This document shows, one piece after another, positions 47,324 to 58,104 of a stretch of 64,000 nucleotides of DNA. How positions within the stretch are numbered: the stretch's first letter is position 1; each line of letters starts with the position of its first letter. The notes under the pieces are model-generated. The model had not been told where the DNA came from, searched no databases, and saw only the letters and a program-made list of their open reading frames with translations. The position numbers and the translations under genes are program-made. Location of the stretch: NCBI GenBank assembly GCA_023105745.1, contig JALGQZ010000015.1:5293499-5357498 (forward strand), in the 5' to 3' direction. Origin of the DNA: Austropuccinia psidii (Eukaryota > Basidiomycota > Pucciniomycetes > Pucciniales > Sphaerophragmiaceae).

Positions 47324-49867
47324 ATGTCTGTAAGATGTGTTTATGAAACTGATGATGATATTACTATTAATCAACAGTAATATGACTGTTCTTATGAAAT
47401 ATAATAGCAAAGTGTTATTATAACCACAATTAAATAATTAAAGAATGATTTCTTTCACGTGTTAAACACTAATAGTGATTTTAACAGTGAGCAAGTAATT
47501 GTCTACATGAATTGATTAAAAGAAGATTTTAATAATAAAACTTCTTTTTATTAAAATAAAGAATTATTTTAATGTATATTTATCTTTTCCAAGAATAATT
47601 ATAATGGTAATTCTTGAAGAAAACTAATTTTAGAGAAAAACTTTAAGAATTAAAGATAAATAACTCACTAATATTCCAAAGAGCTTATTGAGAGATAAGA
47701 TAGAGAGATTTGACATAAAATTGTGGATTTAAAGGATTGAAATGAATTTATAAGAGTATTACAACAATTTATAGCTGTATTCTATGATTTCACATCTTTC
47801 TGATTGATTCTGAAAGAATTAAAACACTTAAGAATAGCTTTTAACTAATACTTACTTGTTGGTAACAATGTTATAAATGATAATAAGATGATGATTTTAA
47901 GGTTTGTTTATGAAACTCTTGATAATAGTAGCAAAATCAAGAGTACTATGACTGTCCTCCGTAGAAATATATAATATAACAAAATATTATAACCACAAAT
48001 TTAAATATAATTATTAAAAAATAATTATATAAGAAAATAAATTTTATTATTATTATAAAACATAATCATAATAAAATAATAATAATAATTATAATAAATT
48101 ATAATTATTCTATTATTGTTATAGTCACTGACAGTTATAACAATAAGAAGTGTAAAGCTCTTAATGAGACAATCACACGTGGAAAATATGAATATCAACC
48201 ACTTATAAATAATATGAATATTATTTATAAAAGAATTATAACACACACTGTGCAGAAATAATTCTTATAGAATAAAATTCTATATAAAAAAACTAATACT
48301 AAATAAAAAAAATATAGAACTTTAAAGAAAACTTACTTATAATATTTATTTAATACAATAAGTCAAACAGCAACAGTTATTATATTAAATAATAATTATA
48401 AGTTAAAAACACACCAAAAATCAATATTTTTAAAAATAAAACAAATTTTTATAATAAAATTATGATTAAAGAGTTTTTGAGAGGAATTTGTGGATTTCAA
48501 AAGATATTTAAGATGATAATTTTATAATATAAAATATATTATTGATGATTACAACAGTAATCTTAATTCTATGATTTCAATTCTTTAATTTACAATTAAT
48601 AAAGAATAAAATAACTTAATAATTACTTTAATAACAAGATTTTATAAATAATAAAACTTTACCTGTTTAAATTTCTAATATGATTGGATTGATAATGAAT
48701 GATGGACAAAAACAGTGATTAAAAGACTCTTTTTATGTCTTCAGAGCAGCTCTCATGATTCATAATGAATATAGAGGGCGTGCTCAGGTCAAAACTGAAA
48801 AACCATGCTTAAAAACAAAGTTCTTAACTTAAGACAACTTGTTTTTAATTCCAATTTAAAGTTACCAGTGTTATTCTAACTCCAAGTAACTTTAACCCTC
48901 ATTTAGATTAATTATTTTAAGTTTTAATATAAAATAAGTTCATTTATATTAAAGTTAATCACATGAGAAACTTAAAAATAGAGTTTCAAGAAGAAATCTC
49001 TTAAACTCAATTTTTAATTAATTTTTAAAGAAATCATAATTTTCTTTGGGCTTAATTAAAAGAGTAAATTTCCAGGCTAAATACCCAGGAAATTTATTTA
49101 TAAAAGATACTTAAAGCTTGATTTATATGTAGATAGTATTAAATTCTAAGCTGTGTGAAATTTTCAAGCAAATACATTAAGAATTGGATTTTTAATGAAT
49201 TTTTGAAGTTATTGCTATTTTTCCACGTAAAATAGCAATACACACCAAACCTTAACTTTTGATAAGGTTTTAATGCTTGTAACCTTAAAGTTTTAAGCTT
49301 AATTAAGCTTTGACAGTTCTTAAAACCTTGATTTCAAGCCTGCATACTCGGATTTACCCTTTGGCAGCTTGAAATTCCTGTCCAAATTGGGATAAAACCA
49401 GTTTAAAGCTTAAGGTTGGATCAAAGTCTAATCTTAAAGTTTAAATAAGGTTGAAAATCCTCCAATACAGGTGGAAAACCCTAATTGAATCATTGCAGAT
49501 CCAAAAAGTTGGATACCCCAGCTCTATTTGGTCTTTTTCCTTTGTCCCACCATCTTGCGTGGATTTTGCCCTTTTATTTATTTAAAGCCATACTATAGCC
49601 TTAAACCCTTTTAAATTGAGCTCACGCAGGATTTACATTCTGTATGGCAAATCCTTAGCCAATTCAGTAAATATACACAACACCTTAATTTTAACTAAAA
49701 TTTTGGTAAGTTTGCATTAACCTTATGCAACTTTAAATTTAAGCTTAAATTTAACAATTTTAAAAAAATGTTAAAAAAGCTACATTAGTACTGTGAGATT
49801 CTTAAATCTTCTAATAACACAAGAAATAAGTGTTTTTGGGTATAACACCTTATGGATGTACCCTAGG

Positions 49868-51695
49868 TGTGAGCCTTAGAGGTAATTTCATATACCCAAA
49901 AGACCACAAATACAAAAATAACATATTAATATAGATAAAATAAATTTATTTATATTATTAAAATAAAAATCAAAATATAAATATAAAATTATATTAAAAA
50001 TAAAAAAATTAATTACAATTTAAAAATAAAAATACATAAAATTTTGTAAGTATAAAATTACATTTATACTTGAAAAAATTAAGTAAAAATGGAATTTTAA
50101 CAAAATTGTGAAAAATTAAATAAATTTGGAAAAAAGTTAAATGAAAATTATTATAACTTTTTATCCAATAAATAAACACATGAAAATTATTTCACCATTG
50201 GATTCCTCATAAAAAATCAGGTGGGGTCACCCTTGAGTGAAATTCTTGTAACTCAACTCTAAATAAGCTTAAATTAAGTTTTTAGTATTTTCAATACAAA
50301 AGTTGAAAATCCTCAAAACTTTAATTTAATTCACACCACATGTGGTGTTAACCATCAAATTTTGTGTTAAAATTGAGGTGTTGTGTTTAGTTTAGAAGTT
50401 ATGAGGAATTGAAGTATTTTCAATTGAATTCAATTGAAATGTCAAAATGTGCGCGTGTATTACATAAGTGAACTTTGATTTACATATGAGGTGTCAATTA
50501 TTACTGTATTGTACTGTACAATTGAATTGAATTACATATGTAAATTATAAGTATAATACATGATGAGGAATTAAAGGAAAAATAAATTGGAAAGATTAAA
50601 TTTGAGGGGGAAAAGGAACTCCAGCTCTAAGGGGGAGCTAGACCCCCAAAATCCTTGCTGACAGGCGTGGGATGTCAAAATTCACGCAAAAGTTCATCAC
50701 TTTTGGCCTGGAATTGAGTTACAGGGTCTGTGAACTCAATTGATGATGAGGTTTTGATACCAACTGGGGTAGTTTTAGCTGTTGCCAAGAGGGTAAAACT
50801 ACCCTTAAGATAAAACAATCATAGTAAAAACAGTTTTAACTGGTTTCTACGCCTCTGACACACATTCTGACGTGTTTTGAGGGCTCTAGGCCTGGTATTG
50901 CTATAGTAATGGCTGATTTAAGGGTCTAAAATGGCTAAAAATGGCTTAAACCAGCCCTTTTTTGGTCTAAACCAGGGTTCAATGATGCCATAATTGGCTT
51001 TTCTGTTGTCAGACTGTTTTTCACGACTGACAAGAGTAAATTTTACTTTTGGAGTAAGAGAATTGATGGCTATAAAAGAATGTCTTCTTTGCCCCACTTT
51101 TCTCTTCATGTTAGAATCTTTTCCTTTTATTAATTAGTTTAAAACTGTTAAACCAATCAATCAAAGATTCCAACCACCACTTTTAAATCATTTTAATCCT
51201 TTTAACCACGTGAAAAAATCATTATAATCATTGTTTGTAACTCTTATAATCATTTTTACCCCTGAACCACCTCAAAAGTGAATTAAAGCATCTTTCATCA
51301 CTGTAAACTTTGTCACTTTGTTTCCAAATTCACTCTGGTCACTTTTGGGCGTGTTTTCTCTTTAATATTCTTTTTAAAGACTTTGTTCTTTAATTAATTG
51401 CTTGCAGTTCTTTGCTCAATTAATTCCAATTGAAATTGCTCTTGAAGAAATTTCTTTTGTAGCCTTAAAATATCTCTTGTAGAGTATTTTTTGGATAAAA
51501 TTTTATTGTTGGTAAAACAATAAATTTTTATAATATTATTGTTTTATACTAATAAAGTTATAAACAATAAAATTGGCGTGTTTTCTCTTAAAAATAATAT
51601 TTCTTACTATTTTTAATTGAATTTTACCTTATACAAATCTTGAGGACAGGAAAAGTACTTGATTTTTTATCAAAGTTTCATATCCACACCTTACA
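49868..51695 (+). repeat. 5' LTR of the A element
   Basis: TGTGAGCCTTAGAGG to CCACACCTTACA. The U3 part carries a TATA box at 51071-51078. A terminal hairpin lies at 51657-51676. Confidence 0.95.
51071..51078 (+). promoter_or_regulatory. TATA box in the A 5' LTR
   Basis: TATAAAAG in the sense direction, 625 bp before the LTR end. Transcription would start about 25-35 bp downstream, leaving an R-U5 part of about 590 bp. The same box is at 59307-59314 in the 3' LTR. Confidence 0.65.
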
Positions 51696-51697
51696 TT

Positions 51698-51715
51698 TGG
51701 GGGCCCAGCCGTGAT
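51698..51715 (+). other. Primer binding site of the A element
   Basis: TGGGGGCCCAGCCGTGAT begins two bases after the LTR. Its complement can be laid out as T-loop end, 5-nt T stem, 7-nt acceptor strand, discriminator C and CCA. Discriminator C suggests tRNA-Pro. The C element has nearly the same site. Confidence 0.7.
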
Positions 51716-51922
51716 ATTTTACCTGTGACATATTTTTTTTACTCTTTTTAAATCTTTTTTCTTATATTGAAAAATTTAAAAAAAACATATAAAAAATACT
51801 TATAATCCAAAAAATCCTTAAAAAATAATTTTTTTTCATATTATAAGTGAGGCTTATATTTTTATTTCTTTTTTGAAATAACATTTTTTTACTTAATTAA
51901 TTGGCTTTTTCATTAATTTTAG

Positions 51923-52834
51923 TGTCTGACAACGTGGTAAGACAAGAAAACATTGAAACAGCATCAACAGTAACCAGCATTATCCCTGCCAGTACTGTTA
52001 ATTCTGATCATAATAGTACTGTTATTGTGACTCAAAATAATCAACCTGAACCAATATCTTCTGAATTAATTAACTTGGATATAAGTAATACACTTCAGAA
52101 AGCTAAAAATTTGGCCAATAGTAAGTTTTTGACGTAAAAATACTATTTTAAACCTTTTTTAACCATAATTATGCCTTCAACCAGGTCAGGAGCCAGCTAC
52201 AACCCCTCAAGCAGCTCCCAAAAAGGTAATAGACGTGATTATGGCAGAGGCCAATCAGGTACAGAAGGAAAAGGGTCAGTTGATGACTTCCAAACAACTA
52301 AATTGGGTCATTCTGAAGCTGATAATACTATTTTACCTTCAAAAAGAGCTGACACCGCCACAACAAGCCTCTGTGGACATATACAAAGCCAGCCACAGTG
52401 CATACAACAATGCACTTCAATTCAAAGAGTACCAGATCCTTGCAGACCTGTGGAAGAATTGCATGAATTCTTACCTGACAGTAAGAAAATTCTTGGGCCA
52501 TCCCAACACTTGCAAATTGCTCAATGGATGGCATCCATTGATGGAGAAGAAAAACATGATGCTTTTGACACTGGAATGGAGGAAAAACAACCCTCCACCA
52601 CCAAAACCAGTGCCAAAAACAGCCCCAGTGGCCAGCAGCAGCAATTCCAACGTGAGAAAGCAGCCACAAACTCCAAACAAGGGCAAAGGGAAGGCACAAG
52701 CTCCAAAACCTTACAGCCAGGGCTACAGGATTCCAAAGATTCAGCAGGATGCCATGGAAAATGTATTTCAGATGGCCAGAACCATGATGGAATTACAAAA
52801 GAAGGAGGAAGCCAGGTTAAAGTTCCAGAAATGA
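51923..52834 (+). CDS. ORF1 of the A element (probable spliced gene of unknown function)
   Basis: Two open stretches join in frame if a 64-bp GTAAGT...CCAG intron (52121-52184) is removed: 51923-52120 and 52185-52834. The upstream exon has no ATG. It follows TTTTAG|TGTCT, so it may itself be spliced to an LTR-derived first exon, or translation may begin at the ATG at 52235. The protein has [38 protein letters not shown], a Pro/Lys-rich linker, and [20 protein letters not shown] with MARTMMEL near the end. I do not recognise its function. The homologue in the C element (27621-27073) keeps the same blocks, which supports it as a real protein. Its TGA overlaps an ATG of the gag frame as ATGA at 52831-52834. 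Confidence 0.65.
52121..52184 (+). other. Predicted intron containing the gag start codon
   Basis: GTAAGT donor at 52121 and CCAG acceptor ending at 52184. The first ATG after the LTR (52171) lies inside it, 14 nt before the acceptor. Confidence 0.55.
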
Positions 52835-54033
52835 TTTCTGATATATTTGATTCCATCCCAGAGTTGTATGATGCTATAAAGGACGTGAAAAAACATCTTT
52901 CTGATAAAAATGAATCCATTTGTAACAACATTAAAACAAACAACTTGAGCCTGTGCCAAATCAATGAAACACTTATGTGTTTTGAAAAGGTTTTAAGAAC
53001 AATTAAAACTTCCAATAATGATACTTCTTTTGGCATTAAGATAAATGAACAATCTGCAATTATTAAAGAATTAACAGAAAAATATTCTAAACTCAATATT
53101 GATGACATAATTGAGACAAGAATAAAACATGCCATTAGTACTATCAGAGAGGACAATAAAAAGACTCTGGATTATGTTTCAAAAGCATTTGCTGAAGTAA
53201 AGACAAATACAATTGCCTTGAAAAAGGATTTTGATACCTCAAAAGAGGAAATATCAAAATTAACAATGAAATTGAATGAAGTTATATCTGATAATAATAG
53301 ACAAACAGAGTTATGGAATGAGCTTACATATAAAGAGGATGAACATAAAAAGAATGTCATAGACTCTATACAAAGCTTACAACATGAGTTAAAAAATTCT
53401 CAAAGGTGTAACAACAGTAAAATGAATGATATTGAACAACTGCTAAACACCTTACCAAGAATGTCTACACCTCTGAACCAGAATGAGGGTGCAAGAATTC
53501 CCAATCCACAAGTATTGGATGGAGAAAATTCACAGTTAAAAGATGAATTTTCTACCTCTTTTCATAACTTGGAACCATCAATGGGCCAAGCACTATTAAA
53601 AGAAGCTCCAAAACTTAAGGAATGGCCTCACTTCAGTGGTGAAGGAGAATATGACCATATGGAACTTATAAGAGGTATTGACATGATCAAAGAAGATTTT
53701 GAATTACCAGACAGATTGGTAACAGCCAGGTTTAACACCTTGTTTACCAAATCAGCTCACAGATGGTATATCAAATTGAGACAAGCACATGGACACCAGA
53801 GTTGGACTTGGTGGAAAACCCAAATTGTCAACAAATGGGCCAATGATGCATGGAGGTTTAAAGTTGAAACAGCCTTTGAATCCGCCAAATTTAATGCTGA
53901 TAAAGACAAAGCCTTACCATGGTTTTGTCAACAAAAGGACAGGTTAACAGCATTATACCCTGACATGTCAGAATTTATGATTCATAGAAAAATTCTAAGA
54001 CAATGTGGAGGTGACTTAGAGCAGGACTATTGA
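52171..54033 (+). CDS. Gag of the A element (capsid precursor, frame-broken at its end)
   Basis: A 620-aa frame starts [10 protein letters not shown]. Residues 1-220 overlap ORF1 in another frame and are rich in Ser, Gln and charged residues. From the internal ATG at 52831 it reads [16 protein letters not shown], then a long coiled coil (about residues 225-430), then a capsid-like retrotransposon gag domain (about 480-615) with [38 protein letters not shown] and [14 protein letters not shown]. Gag forms the particle that packages the element RNA. The frame stops at 54033, just after GGDLEQDY. In the C element the same place reads on (GGELEHAIK) into pol, so a deletion of about 14 nt probably removed the join. 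Translation might begin at 52171 or at 52831. Confidence 0.8.
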   Translation: MPSTRSGASYNPSSSSQKGNRRDYGRGQSGTEGKGSVDDFQTTKLGHSEADNTILPSKRADTATTSLCGHIQSQPQCIQQCTSIQRVPDPCRPVEELHEFLPDSKKILGPSQHLQIAQWMASIDGEEKHDAFDTGMEEKQPSTTKTSAKNSPSGQQQQFQREKAATNSKQGQREGTSSKTLQPGLQDSKDSAGCHGKCISDGQNHDGITKEGGSQVKVPEMISDIFDSIPELYDAIKDVKKHLSDKNESICNNIKTNNLSLCQINETLMCFEKVLRTIKTSNNDTSFGIKINEQSAIIKELTEKYSKLNIDDIIETRIKHAISTIREDNKKTLDYVSKAFAEVKTNTIALKKDFDTSKEEISKLTMKLNEVISDNNRQTELWNELTYKEDEHKKNVIDSIQSLQHELKNSQRCNNSKMNDIEQLLNTLPRMSTPLNQNEGARIPNPQVLDGENSQLKDEFSTSFHNLEPSMGQALLKEAPKLKEWPHFSGEGEYDHMELIRGIDMIKEDFELPDRLVTARFNTLFTKSAHRWYIKLRQAHGHQSWTWWKTQIVNKWANDAWRFKVETAFESAKFNADKDKALPWFCQQKDRLTALYPDMSEFMIHRKILRQCGGDLEQDY

Positions 54034-54106
54034 ACAATCTTCAGCAGAAGACATTATCAATATATTAGAGGAAGTAACCACAAGAACCAGAATTGGTTCC
54101 AGTAGG

Positions 54107-57100
54107 GTGAATCTCAAAACAAGGTTTAATACACCTTGGAAGGATTCTGTGGACAAAAACCCCAAAGAAAACTCTAATAATATTAAAAATAAGTCTGCAG
54201 ATACAGTCAGAAAGTGCCATATTTGCCAAAGCACCACTCATTTAGCCAATACATGTCCAAAGAGAGGGAAAATCAATGAAATTGATGTGGAGAAAGAACC
54301 TGATGTTGAAAAAGATGACATAATTGAAGAAAATTCAGATGACAAGTCATCCATATTTTCTGAATCTTCAAAAGATATAGAAAATATCAATGCCACTTTT
54401 GACATCATGGAATCTTATTCCCACTTGCCACAATTAAGCAATGGTCAACTTGATTTATCAAAAATCCAAGATGCACAACTCATGAAAACCAAACCAAACA
54501 GAGGAAAAGGTTATACAGCTGGTAACTCCTGTATAACAGAAGTGGTGATTGACAACAAACCCACTAAACTTTTGCTTGACCCAGGAGCCTTCTGCTCTTG
54601 TGTTGGTAAATCTTTTCTTAAAACTTGTGTACCAAACTTTGAAGATCAATTATTGCCAATTGATGGCATAAAATTCAATAGTGCAAGTAACCCAATGAAA
54701 GCATTGGGAATATTTGAGACTAGTGTCATATTTCCACATATCAATGGAAATTTAAGAATCACTGTTGAATTTGTTGTTATGGAAAATTGCTCTAGTACCC
54801 ATTTCATATTGGGAAATGATTATTTAATCATGTATGGCATAGATTTACACAACAACAAAGACAGATACTTTACTATTGGAGACAATAAGCGCCAAAAATT
54901 TGCCTTTTTACCATTTAAAAGACAAATTACAGTAAACAAAGTATCACTAGTCAGCTTAGAGTTAGAGAAATTCAAGTCTGAACACTTAAATGAAGCTGAA
55001 ATAAGCCTTCATTTGAGTGATAAACAAGAAAATGAACTCTTTTCTCTTGTATATGACCATAAAGAAGCATTTGCCTCAGATAAAGAACCCCTAGGGGCAA
55101 TTATTGGTCATGAAGTTGATATTATCCTTAATATTGAGAGACCTTATCCACCACTCTTAAGAAGACCTGCATATCCAGCAAGTCCAAAATCAAGAGAAGC
55201 ACTAGAAAGCCATATTAAAGAACTTTTAGACCTTGGTGTAATAAGAAAAGTAGGCCACAATGAAGAAGTAGAAATAACTACACCAGTCATAGTGGCTTGG
55301 CATAATGGAAAATCTAGAATGGTTGGGGACTTTAGAGCTCTGAACACTTATACTGTTCCAGACAGATACCCAATTCCAAAGATCCAGATTGCCCTCACTC
55401 AGATATCTCAAGCAGTATATATAAGCACTATGGATGCTCTTAAGGGATTTCATCAGAATGTGGTAACACCAAGAGCAAGGAAGTATTTGAGAATCATTGT
55501 TCATTGTGGAGTTTATGAATATTTAAGAATGCCTTTTGGTATCAAAAATGCACCTTCACACTTCCAAAGAATGATGAATGAAATCTTCCCTGAAGAACTT
55601 TCAGAAGGATGGTTAATCATTTACATTGATGACATTATAGTCTGCTCCAAAACTTGGGAAGAACATATGTACAGATTGTCCAGAGTTTTGACAAAAATTC
55701 AATCTGTCAATATGAAAATTTCTTTGAAGAAATGCCATTTTGGATTTAAAGAGCTTAAAGCACTAGGGCATGTAGTATCTGGTTTATCTCTTGGAATTGA
55801 CAAAAACAAAGTTGCAGCAGTACTGCTTAAACCCATGCCTCAAAACAAAAAAGAAATTCAATCATTTTTGGGTTTTGCAGGGTATTACAGGCAACACATT
55901 AAAGATTTTGCATCCATAGCAAGACCTCTTTATAAGCTATGTGACAAAGACACAGTCTTTGAAATGACAGTTGACAGAGTAAAAGCCTTTGAATCCTTGA
56001 GACAAGCCTTGACCACTGCTCCACTCTTACTGATGCCAGAATTTAAGCTGCCCTTTAAGCTTTATATTGATGCATCAGGAGATGGGCTAGGTGCTGCACT
56101 TCACCAAGTTCAGATCATAAATGATAAACCTGTAGAAGGACCCATATGTTTCATATCTAGGCAAATCAAACCAACTGAAGCCAGATATGGAGCAAGTCAG
56201 ATGGAGTGTTTATGCCTTGTTTGGGCTCTAGAAAAGCTAAATTACTTTCTAGAAGGATGTGTCTTTGAAGTAATAACAGATTGTACCGCTGTTAAATCAC
56301 TTCTGAACATGAAAACACCCAACAGACATATGCTTAGATGGCAAATAGCCATACAAGAATATAGGGGCAATATGACTATTGTTCACAAAGATGGCAATAT
56401 TCATAAAAATGCAGATGGACTAAGCAGATGGCCATTACCAAATGATATTGATAATCCTGCTTATGTACCAGAAGAAGCCTCCCCACAAATTCCAATAGAA
56501 GGGATAAGTGTTACAGACTTAAACACCACCTTCTTTGAAGAAGTCAGAAACAGTTACACTCAAGATAAGAATTGTAGCATCTTATGCCAATTACTTGACA
56601 AGGACTGTAAGGACAACTCTCTTACACATGCCTTGGATGAATTATGGAAAAAATCTTATGATGAAGGAAGATTTCACCTACTAGATGGTATAATTTACCA
56701 CAGAACAAAACACACATGTGTTATGACAGTTGTGGACAGGTCACTAATCAATCTTGTACTGAAAGAATGCCATGATAGTCCCTTTTCAGGACATCTTTCT
56801 GAAGACAGAACAAGAGAGAAAGTGAAGACCTGCATATGGTGGCCAATGTGGCAGAAAGATGTTGCAGAGTATTGCAAAACCTGTGACAGATGCCAAAAGG
56901 CAAATAAATCCACTGGCAAAAGACTTGGAAATATGATGAAAATCCAAGAACCAAGCAGACCTTGGGAAATTATCCATATGGATTGGGTAACTGGCCTACC
57001 ACCAGGAGGTGACAGAAGCTATAATGCTTGCCTAGTAATTGTGGACAGATTCAGTAAAACTCCAATCTTTTTACCATGTCACAAAGATGATACAGCCATG

Positions 57101-58081
57101 GATACAGCTCTTCTGATATGGAATAGAGTAGTGTCATGGACTGGGATATTTACAAATATCATCAGTGATAGGGATCCCAAATTCACTTCAGCACTATGGA
57201 CAAATCTTCACCAATTATTTGGCACTAAACTGTCTTTCTCTACAGCCTACCACCCACAAACTGATGGCTTGGCTGAAAGAATGATCCAAAACTTAGAGGA
57301 CATGGTGAGAAGATTTTGTGCATATGGCCTTGAATTCAAGGATTGTGATGGATTTACCCATGATTGGTGTACTCTGTTGCCAGCACTGGAATTGGCATAT
57401 AAAACATCAATCCATGCCAGTACCAATCAGACTCCTGCTATTCTAGAAAAAGGATGGAACCCCAAGTTACCCCAAGATTCCTTGACGAAAGACTTAATTG
57501 AAATACATCCCACAGCTGCTAGCTTCAAAGGAATGCTAGACAAAGCTAGAAGGCATGCAGTGAGATGCATGGAGGACTCTTTTGCATATGCTAAAGACAA
57601 ATGGGATAAATCACATGCAACTCCAGATTTCAAAGTGGGGGACCTAGTTCTTGTATCCACCACTAACTTCAATAACATCAAAGGATGTAAAAAGTTGAAA
57701 GACTCCTTTGCAGGACCTTTTGTGATTAAAGCCCTCCATGGAGAAAATGCTGTTGAAGTAGAGTTATCTGAAGAGCTTAGCAATAAGCATCCTACATTTC
57801 CAGTGAGCTTGATAAAACCATATAAATCTAGTGATGCTGAGAAATTTCCCTTGAGGAATAAGGTTCCCCAAGTTATACCTCCTATTGAGACATCTGGTAC
57901 TAAGAAGATAACCAAAGTTCTTAAAGAAAGGAAATTAAGAACCAAGAAAGTAAGGGAATACCTTGTTAGGTACAGTGACCCAACTTGTGAAGATGAATGG
58001 TTAGAAGAAAAAGATCTACCAGAAGCTACCAAACTCCTGAGGAGATTCAGACACACTAGAAACACCAATATTACAAAGTAA
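54107..58081 (+). CDS. Pol polyprotein of the A element (1324 aa as listed)
   Basis: The frame is open upstream of 54107 to about 54020, so it probably continued from gag originally. Domains: CCHC zinc knuckle (Cys37, Cys40, His45, Cys50); aspartic protease with LLLDPGAF (Asp158, where DTGA or DSGA is usual); reverse transcriptase ([17 protein letters not shown] at 506-509); RNase H ([31 protein letters not shown]); integrase with HHCC zinc site (ending CKTCDRC) and catalytic Asp959, Asp1021 and Glu1057, the last two with the 35-residue spacing; and a C-terminal chromodomain ([18 protein letters not shown]). The polyprotein copies RNA into DNA and integrates it; the chromodomain places the element among chromoviruses. 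All domains are open, but the protease site is odd and the link to gag is broken. Confidence 0.93.
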   Translation: MNLKTRFNTPWKDSVDKNPKENSNNIKNKSADTVRKCHICQSTTHLANTCPKRGKINEIDVEKEPDVEKDDIIEENSDDKSSIFSESSKDIENINATFDIMESYSHLPQLSNGQLDLSKIQDAQLMKTKPNRGKGYTAGNSCITEVVIDNKPTKLLLDPGAFCSCVGKSFLKTCVPNFEDQLLPIDGIKFNSASNPMKALGIFETSVIFPHINGNLRITVEFVVMENCSSTHFILGNDYLIMYGIDLHNNKDRYFTIGDNKRQKFAFLPFKRQITVNKVSLVSLELEKFKSEHLNEAEISLHLSDKQENELFSLVYDHKEAFASDKEPLGAIIGHEVDIILNIERPYPPLLRRPAYPASPKSREALESHIKELLDLGVIRKVGHNEEVEITTPVIVAWHNGKSRMVGDFRALNTYTVPDRYPIPKIQIALTQISQAVYISTMDALKGFHQNVVTPRARKYLRIIVHCGVYEYLRMPFGIKNAPSHFQRMMNEIFPEELSEGWLIIYIDDIIVCSKTWEEHMYRLSRVLTKIQSVNMKISLKKCHFGFKELKALGHVVSGLSLGIDKNKVAAVLLKPMPQNKKEIQSFLGFAGYYRQHIKDFASIARPLYKLCDKDTVFEMTVDRVKAFESLRQALTTAPLLLMPEFKLPFKLYIDASGDGLGAALHQVQIINDKPVEGPICFISRQIKPTEARYGASQMECLCLVWALEKLNYFLEGCVFEVITDCTAVKSLLNMKTPNRHMLRWQIAIQEYRGNMTIVHKDGNIHKNADGLSRWPLPNDIDNPAYVPEEASPQIPIEGISVTDLNTTFFEEVRNSYTQDKNCSILCQLLDKDCKDNSLTHALDELWKKSYDEGRFHLLDGIIYHRTKHTCVMTVVDRSLINLVLKECHDSPFSGHLSEDRTREKVKTCIWWPMWQKDVAEYCKTCDRCQKANKSTGKRLGNMMKIQEPSRPWEIIHMDWVTGLPPGGDRSYNACLVIVDRFSKTPIFLPCHKDDTAMDTALLIWNRVVSWTGIFTNIISDRDPKFTSALWTNLHQLFGTKLSFSTAYHPQTDGLAERMIQNLEDMVRRFCAYGLEFKDCDGFTHDWCTLLPALELAYKTSIHASTNQTPAILEKGWNPKLPQDSLTKDLIEIHPTAASFKGMLDKARRHAVRCMEDSFAYAKDKWDKSHATPDFKVGDLVLVSTTNFNNIKGCKKLKDSFAGPFVIKALHGENAVEVELSEELSNKHPTFPVSLIKPYKSSDAEKFPLRNKVPQVIPPIETSGTKKITKVLKERKLRTKKVREYLVRYSDPTCEDEWLEEKDLPEATKLLRRFRHTRNTNITK

Positions 58082-58092
58082 TATTCTTTTTT

Positions 58093-58104
58093 AGGGGGAG
58101 GGAA
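58093..58104 (+). other. Polypurine tract of the A element
   Basis: AGGGGGAGGGAA directly before the 3' LTR. It primes plus-strand DNA synthesis. Confidence 0.88.

Noticed and set aside
50918..51109. Antisense open frame inside the A LTR, also open at 34691-34948
   Set aside because: It is broken in the 3' LTR copy by a one-base length difference in a T run and lies around the TATA box; chance conservation of LTR sequence explains it.
52328..53156. Long minus-strand frames opposite the gag region of the A element
   Set aside because: They are mirror frames of gag and ORF1 without independent support and have no counterpart in the C element that I could see.
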